Part shown: positions 1 to 12,209 of the stretch, piece by piece
Layout: every line of letters begins with the position of its first letter
Position numbering within the stretch: position 1 is the stretch's first letter
NCBI GenBank assembly: GCA_030704615.1
Contig: CM060732.1
Coordinates: 34,761,053-34,825,052, forward strand
Origin: Takakia lepidozioides
Lineage: Eukaryota > Streptophyta > Takakiopsida > Takakiales > Takakiaceae
DNA: 64,000 bases
Direction of reading: 5' to 3'
Notes under the pieces: model-generated
Database searches by the model: none
What the model was told of the DNA's origin: nothing
Seen by the model: only the letters and a program-made list of their open reading frames with translations
Program-made: the position numbers and the translations under genes

Positions 1-9
1 AGACTAGAT

Positions 10-2132
10 ATGTCAGGTGAAGCAAAGCTGCTAGGTAGCGAGGGCTCAATGGGGAAAAATACAGTGGAGCAGACGAACTCCAGAGCTCAAGGTATGCAGT
101 CGGTGACCTCAGCTGATGAGTCTTAGGCATTGTGTTGTTTGGTCCCAGTCCAGAAACACAGGGTCTACACGTTGAGGTCTTCAACGGACCTTAGGACTAA
201 GTAATTCCAATCGAAATGGAAGAAAGTTCAAATATTGATCATGGATTGTAAATTTTGGGTGTTCTGAGGTGTCTGTTAAGCATGTATTATATGAAATCAT
301 TGGCTGGAACTCATCATGGCCCATGTGTCAAAGATGCGTCTTTGTGATGGTCACTGAGATTTGAGTTTACTACCATGAAAAGTGACTTTGGGAAACCATC
401 ATATTTATGTGTTGAAAGGTGAGAGCTCCATGTGATCTTTTTGAATGCCTGTACTGTCGTTGAGCTTGAGGTAAGAAATTTCCAAGTGATGTATTCCACT
501 TGCTTGTCATGATGTGATTATTCCAAACCAGCAGGATGTTGGGTGGCAGGTGTATTCGAAGACACAAAAGTTTTGGCCCTTGGCGCAGGTGCATTGGTAG
601 CTAGTGCATTGTTCTCTGTTGGAGCTTGGAAATTTCTTGATTCCAGAGTGAAAAAGCCATCTTCATATCTGGGTGAGGGGCTCAAGGAAAGGAGTGGTGA
701 GAATGTAGAGGCGTCAATGAGAAGTCCTTGGAATACCAGTAAGGGTACGGAAAGGGGTCAGGGATTGTTCAGGTCAATATTGACAGCTTTGCAAGCCTTA
801 GTTGGCCGAGTCCGTGGTGTGGAGCAGGTTACAAAGCAAGATCAGCAGAACATGGAAGATGAGGGCACTAAGAAACCTAGAGGTGAGGATGAGGATAATT
901 ATGATACTAGAGAGGCCCAACCTGGGGTCACCAGTTCTATGAATGGATCTCTGAAGAAGGGAGCAATTAAAGGAAAGGGTGCGGATACAAGGGAATCCAC
1001 TTCAGGCCTCAACAGAAGGGGCAGTTTAAGCATCAGAGATGATTCCATCCCTGAAGTGGGATATCAGGATGAAGGTGACATGCTTCCAAGCATCCGAACT
1101 TACAGGAAAGGGAGCAGGCTCAATGATGCAGGCCCCAGGTATGATGCAGGAAAAATCACTAGCACTTTCGTGGCTTCTATCAATCCTGGAGAGCAAAGTT
1201 GGTCAACGAGATCCGTGCCTAAATCTCCTGAGTACGAGGATCCGATTGCAAGAGACTTGGCTACTGACACTAGGCTATCATACAAGTACTCGGCACTCAG
1301 AAGCAGGGATGAACCGATTTCCAAGTTCCTTCGAAGAACTGGCAACAATCAAGACAATCTTATGCTGAAAACTGACGGGCACAAACCGCAGAAAGCCACT
1401 GTTTCAAGTCATAACATGGAGGCACAGCGCAGCCAGGTTGATGAGGAAAGGCAACTGCAGCGTGATGATGGCCAAGTAACCATGAAAGGAACTGCTCTAA
1501 AGGAGAAACCATATGATGAGCAGAAGCTTGAGGAGAGCAACTACACATACAGATTGACAGACAAACATGGTCTGAACATGCCAAAGAGATCGAGTGTTGC
1601 CAGACCGGATTACTGGGCAAAGTCTGGTAAGAACCCTGATGAAGACAGAGTTAGTAACGAATCAAGTCAGCTTAAAGCCAATGGTGAAAGTTGCAAGGTC
1701 ATTAATGGACAAGCAACTACCTTTGAGATGGATTGTTTTTTCCATAAGGGAACAATGTGGGTTAGGGATATGGATGGAGTGTTTGTGCAAAGCCCACTTA
1801 AAAGTCGTGATCCCACCAAGAAGACTCATGTCCTACGGGACAAAGGGATAGGAAAGCCTGCCTCAAAGTTGTTTTCAAAGAGTGGCAGCACTGATGGAAC
1901 AGATTTGAAGATGCGAAAAGGGCGTCAATCAGGCAACAGGGGTAAGATTACAGATGCACCAGGATTTGACTACCATCATCTGGTCCTGCAGCATGTTGAG
2001 AATGATTTTCAATCAGCAAAGCTGCACATTCACAAACGGAATAATGTCATCTCTGACACTCCATCTTCAGAGCACCAGGGACTCATGCAAGTTGAGCTTA
2101 CATCACCTTTAACCTATGGACCAAACTACTGA
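10..2132 (+). CDS. Unrecognised membrane-anchored basic protein (two exons, possibly 5' partial)
   Basis: Exons 10..91 and 550..2132, 554 codons if translation starts at the ATG at 10. The donor after base 91 (CAAG/gtatgc) and the acceptor before 550 (gtggcag/GTG) keep the reading frame. No stop lies upstream of the ATG inside the window, so the first exon may extend beyond the left edge. The protein has one clear hydrophobic helix near residues 34-56 (VLALGAGALVASALFSVGAW). A long hydrophilic, Arg/Lys/Ser-rich, probably disordered region of about 480 residues follows. A more ordered patch near the C-terminus contains FEMDCFFHKGTMWVRDMDG. I do not recognise the family. A tail-facing-cytosol single-pass membrane protein is an inference from composition. 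The long open frame and the coherent splice junction support a real gene. Confidence 0.68.
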
Positions 2133-3531
2133 GAGACAAGAGAGCCATTGACTAATGCATGCTAGTCAATTTCTTCTTTTGTAGGATGTGAGCATGCATC
2201 ACTGTGCAGCTTCTAGTGGCTCTGTTTTTCATAGATAGCTTCCAGCAAGGTGATTACACTAGAAACACAAGATCCACTTAAGCATGTTAAAGCTAGTTGC
2301 CTGAGCTTGCAGGATTTTCCTTGAAGCTTGGTTGTGGGTGTCTTCAATTGTATACTAACAGGATGGTTGCAAACAATTCCTTGCACCTATGTACAATTTC
2401 GTTAGTTTTCCCTGAGGTTCCGAGATCTCCTGACCAAATGAATCCAGGTAGGTGTTAAGAATTCTTGTATGGAGTGATTGGTAGTTTAGTAAGCTAAATG
2501 TGGCGACATTTGACAGTGTCACGTTGTGGAGACTGCAGGGGGGCAGGCATAAATTAAAGAGCATCGTTTCTTGTGATTATGTATTTACTGCCTTTCATCT
2601 CTCTCTCTTGAGCTCTCGAGCTTGGTACAGTACCTTGTTTTCAGCTTTGGGGGCTGTCGGAGCTCTGCTGAAATCGACAGTGTTTTTCCTGGCATCCACA
2701 CTCAAATTCTCAAGTTCATTATAGTTGGCTGTCTGGGAGTGCTTGGGCAAATTTAGGAGAGTTTTCATACCGTCCCGAGTAGGAAAACTCAACTGTGTCT
2801 GTGTACATGCACCATATGCCCAGTGACTGTTCGTATGATTGTGAATTATTGCATCTGCCTCTGCAAACAGACTTCAACACTGGAAACTTTTGCAATGGCT
2901 GTTCAATGAAGCTCACATCTGAAGCAGACAGATTGTTTGTTACACCAGAAACATCCTACATCATTTTCTCCAATTACTTTCAATTTTGTTAACTCACACC
3001 TTTATAGTGTAGTGCTCAAGATTATGACCCATACAATAGAGGGGCCTAGCTATATGAGCTACAGAATCACTTATAACAATAAATTCATTTATACTTAGAC
3101 CATCCATGGAAAGGGCTGTCAAACGGTTCATTTGAGAAACAATAATGGGTTACTTCTGTGAATGCCCTAAACCAGCTCCCCTGAAACACATGGCATTTGA
3201 GAATGAGCACGACTTCAACGTGATAACCCTGCTGGAGTCCCCTCCAATCAATGAGTCAACCAGCCGAAGTTGGCAATGCATAAGAGACAAGACTGAGTTG
3301 TATACATGATTTGTTTCTCCCACTTCCCCATCACCTCTGTGAAACCACTGCTCGCATGTCGTGATTGTCACATTTAGGCATTGTACATGGTACCGCTGTC
3401 AAGATGTAGAGGCGCTGTTTCGCTTTGCCACATGAGGCTTCCTGCACTCTCTGATATATTTTACTCTACACCATCTATTTCTGATGTATGATCGAGCTTC
3501 CTATGCCAACCAAGGCGTAATGGGGAGAGCA
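2133..3531. other. Intergenic space between convergent genes
   Basis: This stretch separates the 3' end of the first gene (+) from the 3' end of the GluRS gene (-). It presumably holds both 3' UTRs. Only short frames without recognisable domains occur, and I see no RNA gene or repeat. Confidence 0.5.
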
Positions 3532-6500
3532 TCACACCCTCAAATGTTCCCCAGGACATGGCCGCTGTCTTCCATCAGGAATGGCAATCAAAAGAATGGG
3601 CCTAGATGGCCTTACGTAAGGCACATCGCAGATAAAGTAACCCTTGCGTTCCAGCTGTAAAATTTCACCTCGCTTAATATTGCGTAGGTTGGAATCTCCA
3701 ACAGCCGACACTTCAAACCGTGTGTTGAGATTGAGCACCGATTCGAAATCATCTGTATCCTCCAGCTGCACCCCCCATCCAACCATGAATGAGATTCAGG
3801 ATACAAATGGACAGCGGGGGTTCTTGAACCATTACTGCCCAAATCCTAGCAAGGAGATTTGCATTGGTTCTAGGACCTTAACCAGCAATAGCCCACAAAA
3901 CCCCTAGCTGTGGAGGCACCTTCACCGATCGTCACTCTCTGCTCTCTATTCTCCTCTCTATCAAGTCAATGGAACAGCCACGTCACATTGCCAGGTCTCC
4001 GACAGATTCCAAAATTCCTAACAAGAATTTCAAAGGAAAGATCCCAATATTCATATATTAGATGCCCCAAACTATGGGACAAGCGCACAGTGTATAGCAG
4101 CTCAAGCAAAGACTCTCAGCCCATAGTTCTTCTAATCTAACTCCCAAGTGTTTTATGTCTGCGTTTAACAGAAGTAATTAACTTCCCATAGGGGCTGTGG
4201 GAAATAAACGTATACTAGCAACAGACAAATGGGACGAAAGATAGCACAGCATTTCAGAACAAAATTCATACAACGGAAAATGGAAGTCAATAGCACCTTT
4301 TTCTTCTTGATGAGGTAGTCCAGCTCTACAAGAGTTAGAGGCAGCAGCTCCAAAATCTCAGGCAGCCAAGTGAGTTTCAATTTGGTGGTCTTCACAGAGC
4401 CCTCCAAATGCAAATCTCCCTTCAACCCCACCACAACCCCATTCTCATCCTTTTCTACCTTGCGAATGATTGCATTTCCCCAGTCCATGAGAGTAACTTC
4501 CTCGCCTTCAGAAACACTGGCACCGTCTGCCTGATCTAGCCACACTCGCTTTGTAAAGGTGGTGGCCTTCTTGCCTGCACCCTCAAACTTTTTGTGTCTT
4601 GCAATCACTCGCACAAATGGCTTCTCAGGGCCATTGCTTAAGTCAAGAAGAACTTTACCGTCTGTCAAGACAGCTGTATGCCGAGGACATACAGGATCAA
4701 TGATTTTCTTGTTGATAGTCCATAGCTTCTCCCACTCCATCAGATTGAGATTCTTGGATGCTCCCTGCCATGCTCACAATTTAACAATGCTTTAATGTAC
4801 AAGATTTATAACGCACTTAGAACAGAATTTGCGGGTGACTATTCACAACAGAAAAGTCGGCCGATCAACTAAAACTGGACAAAGCTACAAACCTGGGATA
4901 AGATGAATTGCTTCAGTGCCTCCACTGTGAGACCACGGCGGCGAATCCCTTGCACAGTGGGGAAGCGAGGGTCATCCCAGCCCTCCACACGCCCATTGTC
5001 CACAAACCACTGCAGCTTGCGCTTGCTAAGCAGTGTGTACACAAAGTTGAGTCTGCTGAAGTCCCATACATGCACACGTCTCAGTCCCATATCCTCCAAA
5101 ACCCTATAGTATTGATCATTTCGGTCGTGGTACTCACTCGACCGAAGTGCATGAGTGACACCCTCCACACTATCTACAAAAGGGCATGCAAAGTCATAGG
5201 TCGGGTACACCTTATATTTATCACCAACCCGGTGGTGATGGGTTGGATTACAACGATAGTACACAGGATCACGCAGAGATGCATTTAAATTGCTCATGTC
5301 AATCTTCCCACGCACACAACATAGTTTTCCTCTCTCTGTCCCAGTCACCATCTCTTTCCACAGCTGCAGATTCTCCTGAACGCTTTGGCTCCGGCACTTT
5401 GATTCAACGCGGTCATACCTCTCCTTCTGCATTTGCTCCCGATCCGTGTCATCAACATATGCCTTTCCCTCAAGAATTAACTTCTCTGCCATCTCCATTA
5501 GCTGTTTGAAATAGTCAGAGGTGTAGGTCACCACATCAGCCTTAACCCCTAGAGTGTCAAGGTCTGCAAGTATGCTTTCCACAAACTCCTCCTTCTCTTT
5601 TGCAGGATTTGTGTTGTCGAATCGAACAATGAGTCGTCCCTTATACTTCTGGGCAAAATACTGGTTTAAGAGGGCAGCTTTGGCATGGCCAATGTGCAGG
5701 TATCCACTTGGTTCAGGTGGAAAGCGTGTGCACACTTTGCCCATTTCTGCATCAGGCAAGTCAATGTCGAAGGAGCCTTCAACCTTCTCCTTCTTCTCTG
5801 TAGTTGTTCCATTGACTTTAGAAACTCCTTTTGTATCCGGAAGTGGCTTTCCAGCGCTCCGCTGGGTTGTAGGCTTTTGCAAAAGATCTGTCAAGGCTGG
5901 ATACTGGTTCAGAATGGAGTTGTACCACCGTGCCAAATTGGTAAACTTGGTTGACTTCCGGAAACTCTCCCATCGTTGCCCTGATGCTGATGCAAACAAG
6001 AATCTCCATCAACTCTCACATGACAGACTGTCTCCAATGAGCATCCAACATCACTTTCCACAAAAGCCAGCAAATACGAAGAACAACACCGGTGGGAGGG
6101 GGTATACCGGAAAGGTATGCCCAGACAGTGATGTCAGCAATGGTGACATTGTACCCAACAAGGAAGGTGCGGAGATTCAAGTAGGAGTTAGTGTAGTTGC
6201 AAGCGCCCTCAAACTCTCCTCCCACACCAAACGTGGGTGCATAGTCAAGCCATTCATCCACCTACCACGTACAACAAAGCAATAAGAACATTGCGTAAGA
6301 TTTTGTGAGAGAGCCACAAGGGCCGGGTCACAAGCATAGATCGACTGGAAAATAGCTTGCACCAATGGGATTCCATGCATAAAGGAAGAGAGACCTGAGA
6401 GGCAGTGAGCACATTGGTTCCATAGAAGTCTGGACGCCTGCTGACACGGCCAATGTACCTTACAAGTGTGGTGGCTCCACGCAGTTCTTCCCTGTCAAAA

Positions 6501-7382
6501 CCACCTCGGACCTTAGTCACAACCAGGGTTCTACGCACTGTAATCACTCCGCTAAGAAGGAAATGGGAAACATTAGGATGGACCTGGAAACAACTTTCAC
6601 AATCCGAAGCACACCAATGCCTGACTGGCAAAGGGTGGGAATCTTCAGGGATGGGTCTAAGAGTAGAGTAGAAAGAATACATATTGCACTTTCTGGCTGG
6701 TCTACACCGTTTGATAACTGACACCCTGTTCTAAAATTTCCGCAGCAAAGTACCACTATAGTGACCAAAATCGTTTCAATGTTGACTGTCACCGCTCCAT
6801 GTGCTCAGTGGAGCCCAAAAAAAATAGATTTTTGGCAGTCCAGGACCCCAGGGTTTAGGGTTTAGTCCCAAACTTCAAAAGCGAATGGGCTGCACGCTCT
6901 AGGGTTTAAGAGCGCACGCCGGAAACACAACACTGATGAGGCATGGACGAGCGAGATGGCCCAAGGGCTCAACAAAAATAAATCACCCAGACCGGCAAAC
7001 AAAGCACCAGGGCGGTCGCGTCGGCACACAAGTCTACTAAGCAAAGGCTCATCTACATCCAAGAACCTGCTTCAGCTCAGCAACCGCGCAAGTAAAAGGA
7101 AAAAATGATGAAGGGAAGAAAATGAAAACACAACTCAGGATGCGTTTTGGAACAGTACCCGGAAGAGAAGGACAGCACGGGCGTGGAGGCGGGAGGAAGC
7201 GAAGGGTGGGTGGAGAGTGAGAATTCCGCCAAAGAAGCAGCTGCTATGACTGGCAATGGCACCGCATCCGCTGAGTATGCCAACGTCCCATCGACGCTCT
7301 GCGCCCTCCCCATCTCCTCTTCCTCCCCTTCTTCTCTCGCACTCTGCTCCTCGTCCTCTGGGCTCGAGACTAGCACCCTCAC
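3532..7382 (-). CDS. Cytosolic glutamyl-tRNA synthetase (six exons)
   Basis: Class I synthetase that charges tRNA-Glu in the cytosol. Exons on the minus strand are 7382..7159, 6530..6395, 6261..6108, 5980..4893, 4764..4297 and 3765..3532. All junctions are GT/AG and the lengths sum to 768 codons. A second in-frame Met at 7313 would give 744 residues, closer to plant homologues of about 720. Exons 1-3 encode the GST-like N-domain ([41 protein letters not shown]). Exon 4 carries the HIGH motif ([15 protein letters not shown]) and the KMSKS-type loop (LLSKRKL). The last two exons encode the anticodon-binding beta-barrels ([39 protein letters not shown]). The eukaryotic GlnRS-like architecture and lack of a transit peptide indicate the cytosolic enzyme. 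It is transcribed divergently from the LEA-type gene to its right. Confidence 0.97.
6851..6910 (-). promoter_or_regulatory. Telo-box motifs in GluRS intron 1
   Basis: On the minus strand the first intron contains AAACCCTAAACCCT (complement of 6853-6870) and another AAACCCTA near 6900. Telo-boxes of this form are known near the start of plant translation-related genes. A regulatory role here is inferred only from sequence and position. Confidence 0.35.
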
Positions 7383-7675
7383 TGCAACCCCAACCTATAT
7401 TCAACCTAACGGAACGTACACATGTGGAATATAACACACTGGATGGAGGGAAAGTGTTGAGAGTAAAGCATATTAAAAGGATATTCTATATCAGTCACCC
7501 TATCCGACTTTAGGTGCTTTTTCATTATTATTCCAAAAAGAACAAAGCTTTGCATTGAAGAAAAATGTGACCTAATCCTAAAAGGGGCAGCCTGGACGGC
7601 TCATAAATCGCCGTCGACTGAGGACAGCCCAACGGTGCACCGTCCATCCATTTAAAAGCCGCATTTAGGTAGGTG

Positions 7676-8017
7676 CCACGTGGTAAACAAGGATTGATTG
7701 CAGTGCAAGGCAGGGGTACGTGGGCACAAGACCGAGTCTGGTGCGATCAATCTGACGGTCGCTGAGCACCGACCGGGGGACGGTGCGGATTTGACTTAAT
7801 TAGAAGATAAGTGAGGATTCGAACCCTGGGTGGTCAAGGACGCCCGTCGGTGGGCTGTACGATTGACACGCGTGATGCATCTATCCATTATAGCATATGC
7901 GCTGGGTCTACCATGGGGAGCCGCGTGGTCCAGTCCGGAACGTGTCAGGCCGTAAGCAGTCACACGTGTCGGAGGCCACGCTGGCTGCCATTGGGGTGGC
8001 GCCACCTTATTATAGCC
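7676..8017 (+). promoter_or_regulatory. ABRE/DRE-bearing promoter region of the LTI65/CAP160-like gene
   Basis: The region upstream of the LEA-type gene contains a palindromic G-box CCACGTGG (7676-7683), TACGTGGGC (7717-7725), a DRE core ACCGAC (7768-7773) and ACACGTGTC (7962-7970). A TATA-like TTATTATAGC lies near 8007. ABRE plus DRE is the known layout of ABA-, drought- and cold-responsive promoters of the RD29/LTI family, which fits the product. The transcription start is not visible; about 240 bp separate the TATA-like box from the ATG. Confidence 0.6.
7801..7910 (-). other. tRNA-like sequence with Pol III A and B boxes (tRNA-derived SINE head or tRNA pseudogene)
   Basis: On the minus strand, TGCTATAATGG (complement of 7885-7895) resembles an A box and GGTTCGAATCC (complement of 7815-7825) is a perfect B box. 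The boxes are about 60 bases apart. The T-stem pairs poorly and no acceptor stem closes, so this is not an intact tRNA gene. A tRNA-derived SINE head or a decayed tRNA would explain it. The first box resembles the D-arm of tRNA-Arg. Confidence 0.3.
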
Positions 8018-8253
8018 CGCAGGAGGAAGCGACATTGCAAAGCAGCTCTCGCTCGTCTCGCATCTCGCTGAACTGCTTCCTTTCTCGCCTTAGGTTTGTG
8101 AGCGTCTTACAGATTTTGCTGAACAGCTTTCTCGAATTTCCCGTGCTGCATTTTCCAAACTGCTCGCTTGGGAGTTGGAAGTGCTCTAGTCGTGATTCGC
8201 TTTGTTTGCTGTGCTGATCTGTTCGCGGGTTGAGGAAGTCTTCGACATAAAAA

Positions 8254-11200
8254 ATGCCGCTTTTCCATAAATCCGAGCAGACGAGCGTTCCCGGTACTGC
8301 TACTCTTCACAGCAATTACATGGCGCCTTGTTCTAATCTGGATTTTCGTTTCCACTGTGTGGGTTATTGCTCGATCGATGGGTGGTGGTAGATGGTTCAA
8401 AGAGTGGGAATTTTGGTTGAGCGTTTTTGTTTTTAATTGTATTCTTCTGAAAGGCTTTGTAGGGGTACCGTGCATGTGTTCGAAGAGTTGCGTGTGAAGG
8501 ATCGGCAGACAATGGGTGAATTGGTTTCAGATGAGCTAATAGCTTGGGTGTGTTTCTGTAGTGCACGGATCCTGTCGAGATGGTTGTCTGATCATACTAG
8601 ATAGGATCGTGTTTGGAATTTGTATGAAATTATGGACTCAGAGATTGTTGATTCTCTATGACGGACGATGCTGTGGGATTGAGATGAGTTAGATCGTTAA
8701 CTGATTTCGCCGTACAACGTGATATCTGCAGAGGAGGAAGACACAAGTTACACTGGCACCGCTGATTCCCAGGGGCAAGACGATGGAAAGAAGTCTGTGA
8801 TCTCCAAAATGAAAGACAAGGCCAAGACCAAGGTTAGAAAGATGAAGAATAAGATGGGAAAGAATTCAGATGGTCAGACGGACGACACGGAGGAGGGAAT
8901 TGATGATGACTCGGGATCCAACGACGACGTAAGCGGCTAATCGATGATATTGTGACTGTAGTTTCCGTTGAATTGTCCAGCATGTGATGTGCAATGCATG
9001 TCGATCGTGGTTGTCACCTAGATCTCTGCCAATGGTAGACGTGTGCATTTTGATACATGATCTTCTCATTAGTATGCGTTCAGTTTACATCTCGTTCTGA
9101 AGATGTGACGAATCGAGTTTAGGAGTACCGTCCAGGGGTGAGGATTCAATTCGCCTTTAATTGGAATGTTGATTACAGCTCCACTTCTCGCTTCCGAATA
9201 CGGAAGCACTTGATGCAGTAAATTAAAGCCTAGGCCATCAGGTTGTCACCCAGCTGTGCTGTCCATTGGCGTTTCTAAGTCTTCGCCTTGTGTGAACAAA
9301 TAATCTCACAGTATGTATGTCCATGACATGACCAGGTGCAGCCACAACAGCAGGCTCCAGTGAGCTCTCCTGCTGACTATAACCCATCTGGTGACCGGAA
9401 TATCTCCCATGCTCCTGAGTCTGAGAGAGGATTTGATGGATACACTGGCCCAAACCAGTCTGCAAACGATACTTCGGCGACTGAAGCTCCAGCCCCAGAA
9501 TTGGGCGCTGATGGTTCTCAGCCGATCAGCGGGTTCAAGAATGATGGTCCCCCTGAAACGTTGCAGGCTGTGCCTACGCAGTATGGAGGCTACGCTTCTT
9601 CAAACCGTTCCAACGCACAAGAACAGCAATCTCCTTCAGTCGGAGGTAGGACTGGTCAAGGATAGCGTTGGCCTTCAGTCGATTGACATTCGTTTCCGAG
9701 TATTTTGTATGTGCAACTGTCAGCCTTCCGGAGATGAAGATTAAATCTTTTCCGTGAAGTTAACTTTTTGTGTCGTTCGCAGCTCATTCGGGATGATGAA
9801 TCCTGCGAGTAGACGATGATTTCATGTTTATAGTGTGATCGGCTGAATTGCCTCGCAGGTCAGGAATTTTCATCTGGAGTGACATCAGATGCTTCGCACT
9901 ATGCAGATGACAGTGACACATCAATTCCCGAGGGAATTACCAAACCGAAAGATTTCGACACCGTCGACAGTCGGGATTTTACGCCGTCGTCCGAAACTAC
10001 TGATGAGTCGAAAGATTTTACGCCATCGTCTGCGACTACTGATGAGCCAACGGTCACAGAGAATCCTTCCGGAGATTCTATCGGGTACCCCAGTCAAGAT
10101 GCTCCAAACTCGGAGATGGCTGATGATCAGTACACGAACAAGCCCGCGGAAGAATTTGCCAGTAGGGATTCTGCACCAACTGACGAAACTACTGATGGCG
10201 GGTATACGAATGAGCCATCTACACCCGGTGCTGGCGGGGATTTCACAGAGACATCTACACCATCCTCTGGCAACACAGATTACCAGGCCAACACAGGCGC
10301 AGCGGGCGAGGATAACCAGTCGGATACTGCAAGTAAAGCCTCTGGAGGATATGGTGCTATTAAGGACACATTGATGGCATCTGCTGCAGCAGCTGCTGGG
10401 GCAGTAGGATACAAAAATCTGGGTTCAGGCCAAGGTAAACAGGAGGAGGAGAATGTGGCTCCTACAACCCCAGAAGGTGGAGAGGGAAAGTCGTGGGGCC
10501 AATGGGCTTCTGACAATGTGAATTCCTGGACATCAAAAGCCCCAGAGACTACTTCACAGGGTGCAGGTAAATACGCATGGAAAAGAAGACTCGAAGTAGA
10601 GTATTGTAATTGACCGATATTTGTCAGTTTAGCTCGTTTCTGATATTGCTGAACATTCCGATGACATTAGAGTACTGCAGAAAAACATCGCTTGGAGGGA
10701 TCTTTTGGTATTGAGCTGGAAGTATTGTGTTGGATTTTGGTTGACAGGTGCTGTAGAGAGTGCCCAGGATGATGTTTCTTTTAAAGCCAAAGATCTGGAC
10801 AATGCAACTGGAGATAACCAGTCTTACACCCAGAAGGCAGGTGAGACTGCAAGTGGAGTGAAGGATACTGTAATGTCCAGTCCAGGTGATGTAAACAACG
10901 CTACTGGGGATAATCAGACTTACACCCAGAAAGCAGCTGATACTGCAACTGCGGTTAAAGACAGTATAGCATCGACACTGGGTTTGGGACAAAACTCTTC
11001 CTCACAGCAGCCGTCATACACCCAGAAGGCATCTGAGTCTGCTACTGGAGTGAAGGACAATGTAGCATCGGCACTGGGTTGGGGACAGAACCCTTCCTCA
11101 CCGCAGCCGTCTGTCATAGACAAAGCAAAAGAGTATCTTTCCTCTGCTGTTGATACTACGAAGGGTTATGTAGGAGGTGCTACCGACACTGCCAAGGGTT

Positions 11201-11574
11201 ACACGGAGTCGGCCAAAGGTACAGCCACTGATTACAGTGCAAAAACTGCAGACTCTGCCAATGCTACAAAAGATGCAGCGATCCAGAAGATAACACCCGG
11301 ACATGAGGATAGACAGCTTTCAGATCAAGTTACTGAAACCATCAGCAACTTTCCAGGCCAAGTGAGAGGGAGGTTGTTTGGTACCCTTCCGATTACTTCT
11401 CCCAGCAACACTGACAGCTCTGATGTTCCCTCATCCGACCAACAAGAGGGATTAGTGAGTCGTCTGACTGGAATGTTTTTTGGCCCTAAGAAATCTGTGC
11501 AGGGTGAAGAGTATTCCGTGGATCAGCAGAATGACACACCTACAGCTGGTATGGCATTTGGACCCAATTTCTGA
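8254..11574 (+). CDS. LTI65/RD29B/CAP160-like LEA-type stress protein (five exons)
   Basis: Exons 8254..8293, 8732..8928, 9336..9645, 9859..10566 and 10748..11574 give 694 codons, all with GT/AG borders and consistent phase. The start is the ATG at 8254. The N-terminus has the Lys-rich segment typical of the family (SVISKMKDKAKTKVRKMKNK). The middle is Ser/Thr/Asp-rich and disordered. Exon 5 holds three imperfect repeats built on YTQKA..(T/S)A and an amphipathic LEA-like stretch (AKEYLSSAVDTTKGYVGG). Near the C-terminus PGHEDRQLSDQVTETI matches the family's PGEEDKALSEVI-type motif. Known members are induced by ABA, cold and drought and act as hydrophilic protectants. The upstream ABRE and DRE motifs agree. 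The biochemical mechanism is not readable from sequence. Confidence 0.9.
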
Positions 11575-12209
11575 GATTGGTTTTATTGGTTCCATCACTC
11601 TTAGCAATGCACAAATTGCTACGCAAACTCTCACCTCTGAGCTTGGGTGTGCTTGACAGCAAACATAAATTGAACATACATCAAAGTATTTCTTGGAGGG
11701 GGGGAGTAATTGAAATTTATTGCAGATTCTGTTGAATCTTTACACCATATGGTGATTGAATAGTAGCTGATATTATACTGGTTTGTTTTGATCAGATCAT
11801 TCGCAGGAGGGGTCAATGCCCATCTCTACCCCAGCCGCACCTGCAAGTTAGAGGAGTTCATACCAAAACTGTTTTGTGTTCCAAGTGTGCAAGCTGGTAG
11901 TGTATCAAAATAAGTGCGATACTGCTACATACAAGCTAGAAGCGTAGATCGTAGGTTGAGATTTGGGAGTACAGCAACGAGAGCTTTATTCCACAGTTTG
12001 TATAAATTGCAAGTGTAATGTAAATGATTGTGCTGCTGGCTAGCACCAATTTTTTTATTATACATGTACAGCTTGTGCAAGATCGGAATTTATCGTACCC
12101 TTGTGCAGCATGTGTTCTTTGAAATCTTCTCCTACCTAAAATGCCTGGGTTTCTCCTTACACTATTTGAATTCTACTTACAGTGTTTACTGTAAAGACAC
12201 TTGACTATA
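11575..12209. other. Intergenic space, convergent 3' ends
   Basis: This lies between the stop of the LEA-type gene (+) and the stop of the proteasome gene (-). It probably carries both 3' UTRs. I see no further gene or repeat. Confidence 0.5.

Noticed and set aside
7801-7910. Functional tRNA-Arg gene
   Set aside because: A and B boxes are present but acceptor and T stems do not pair.
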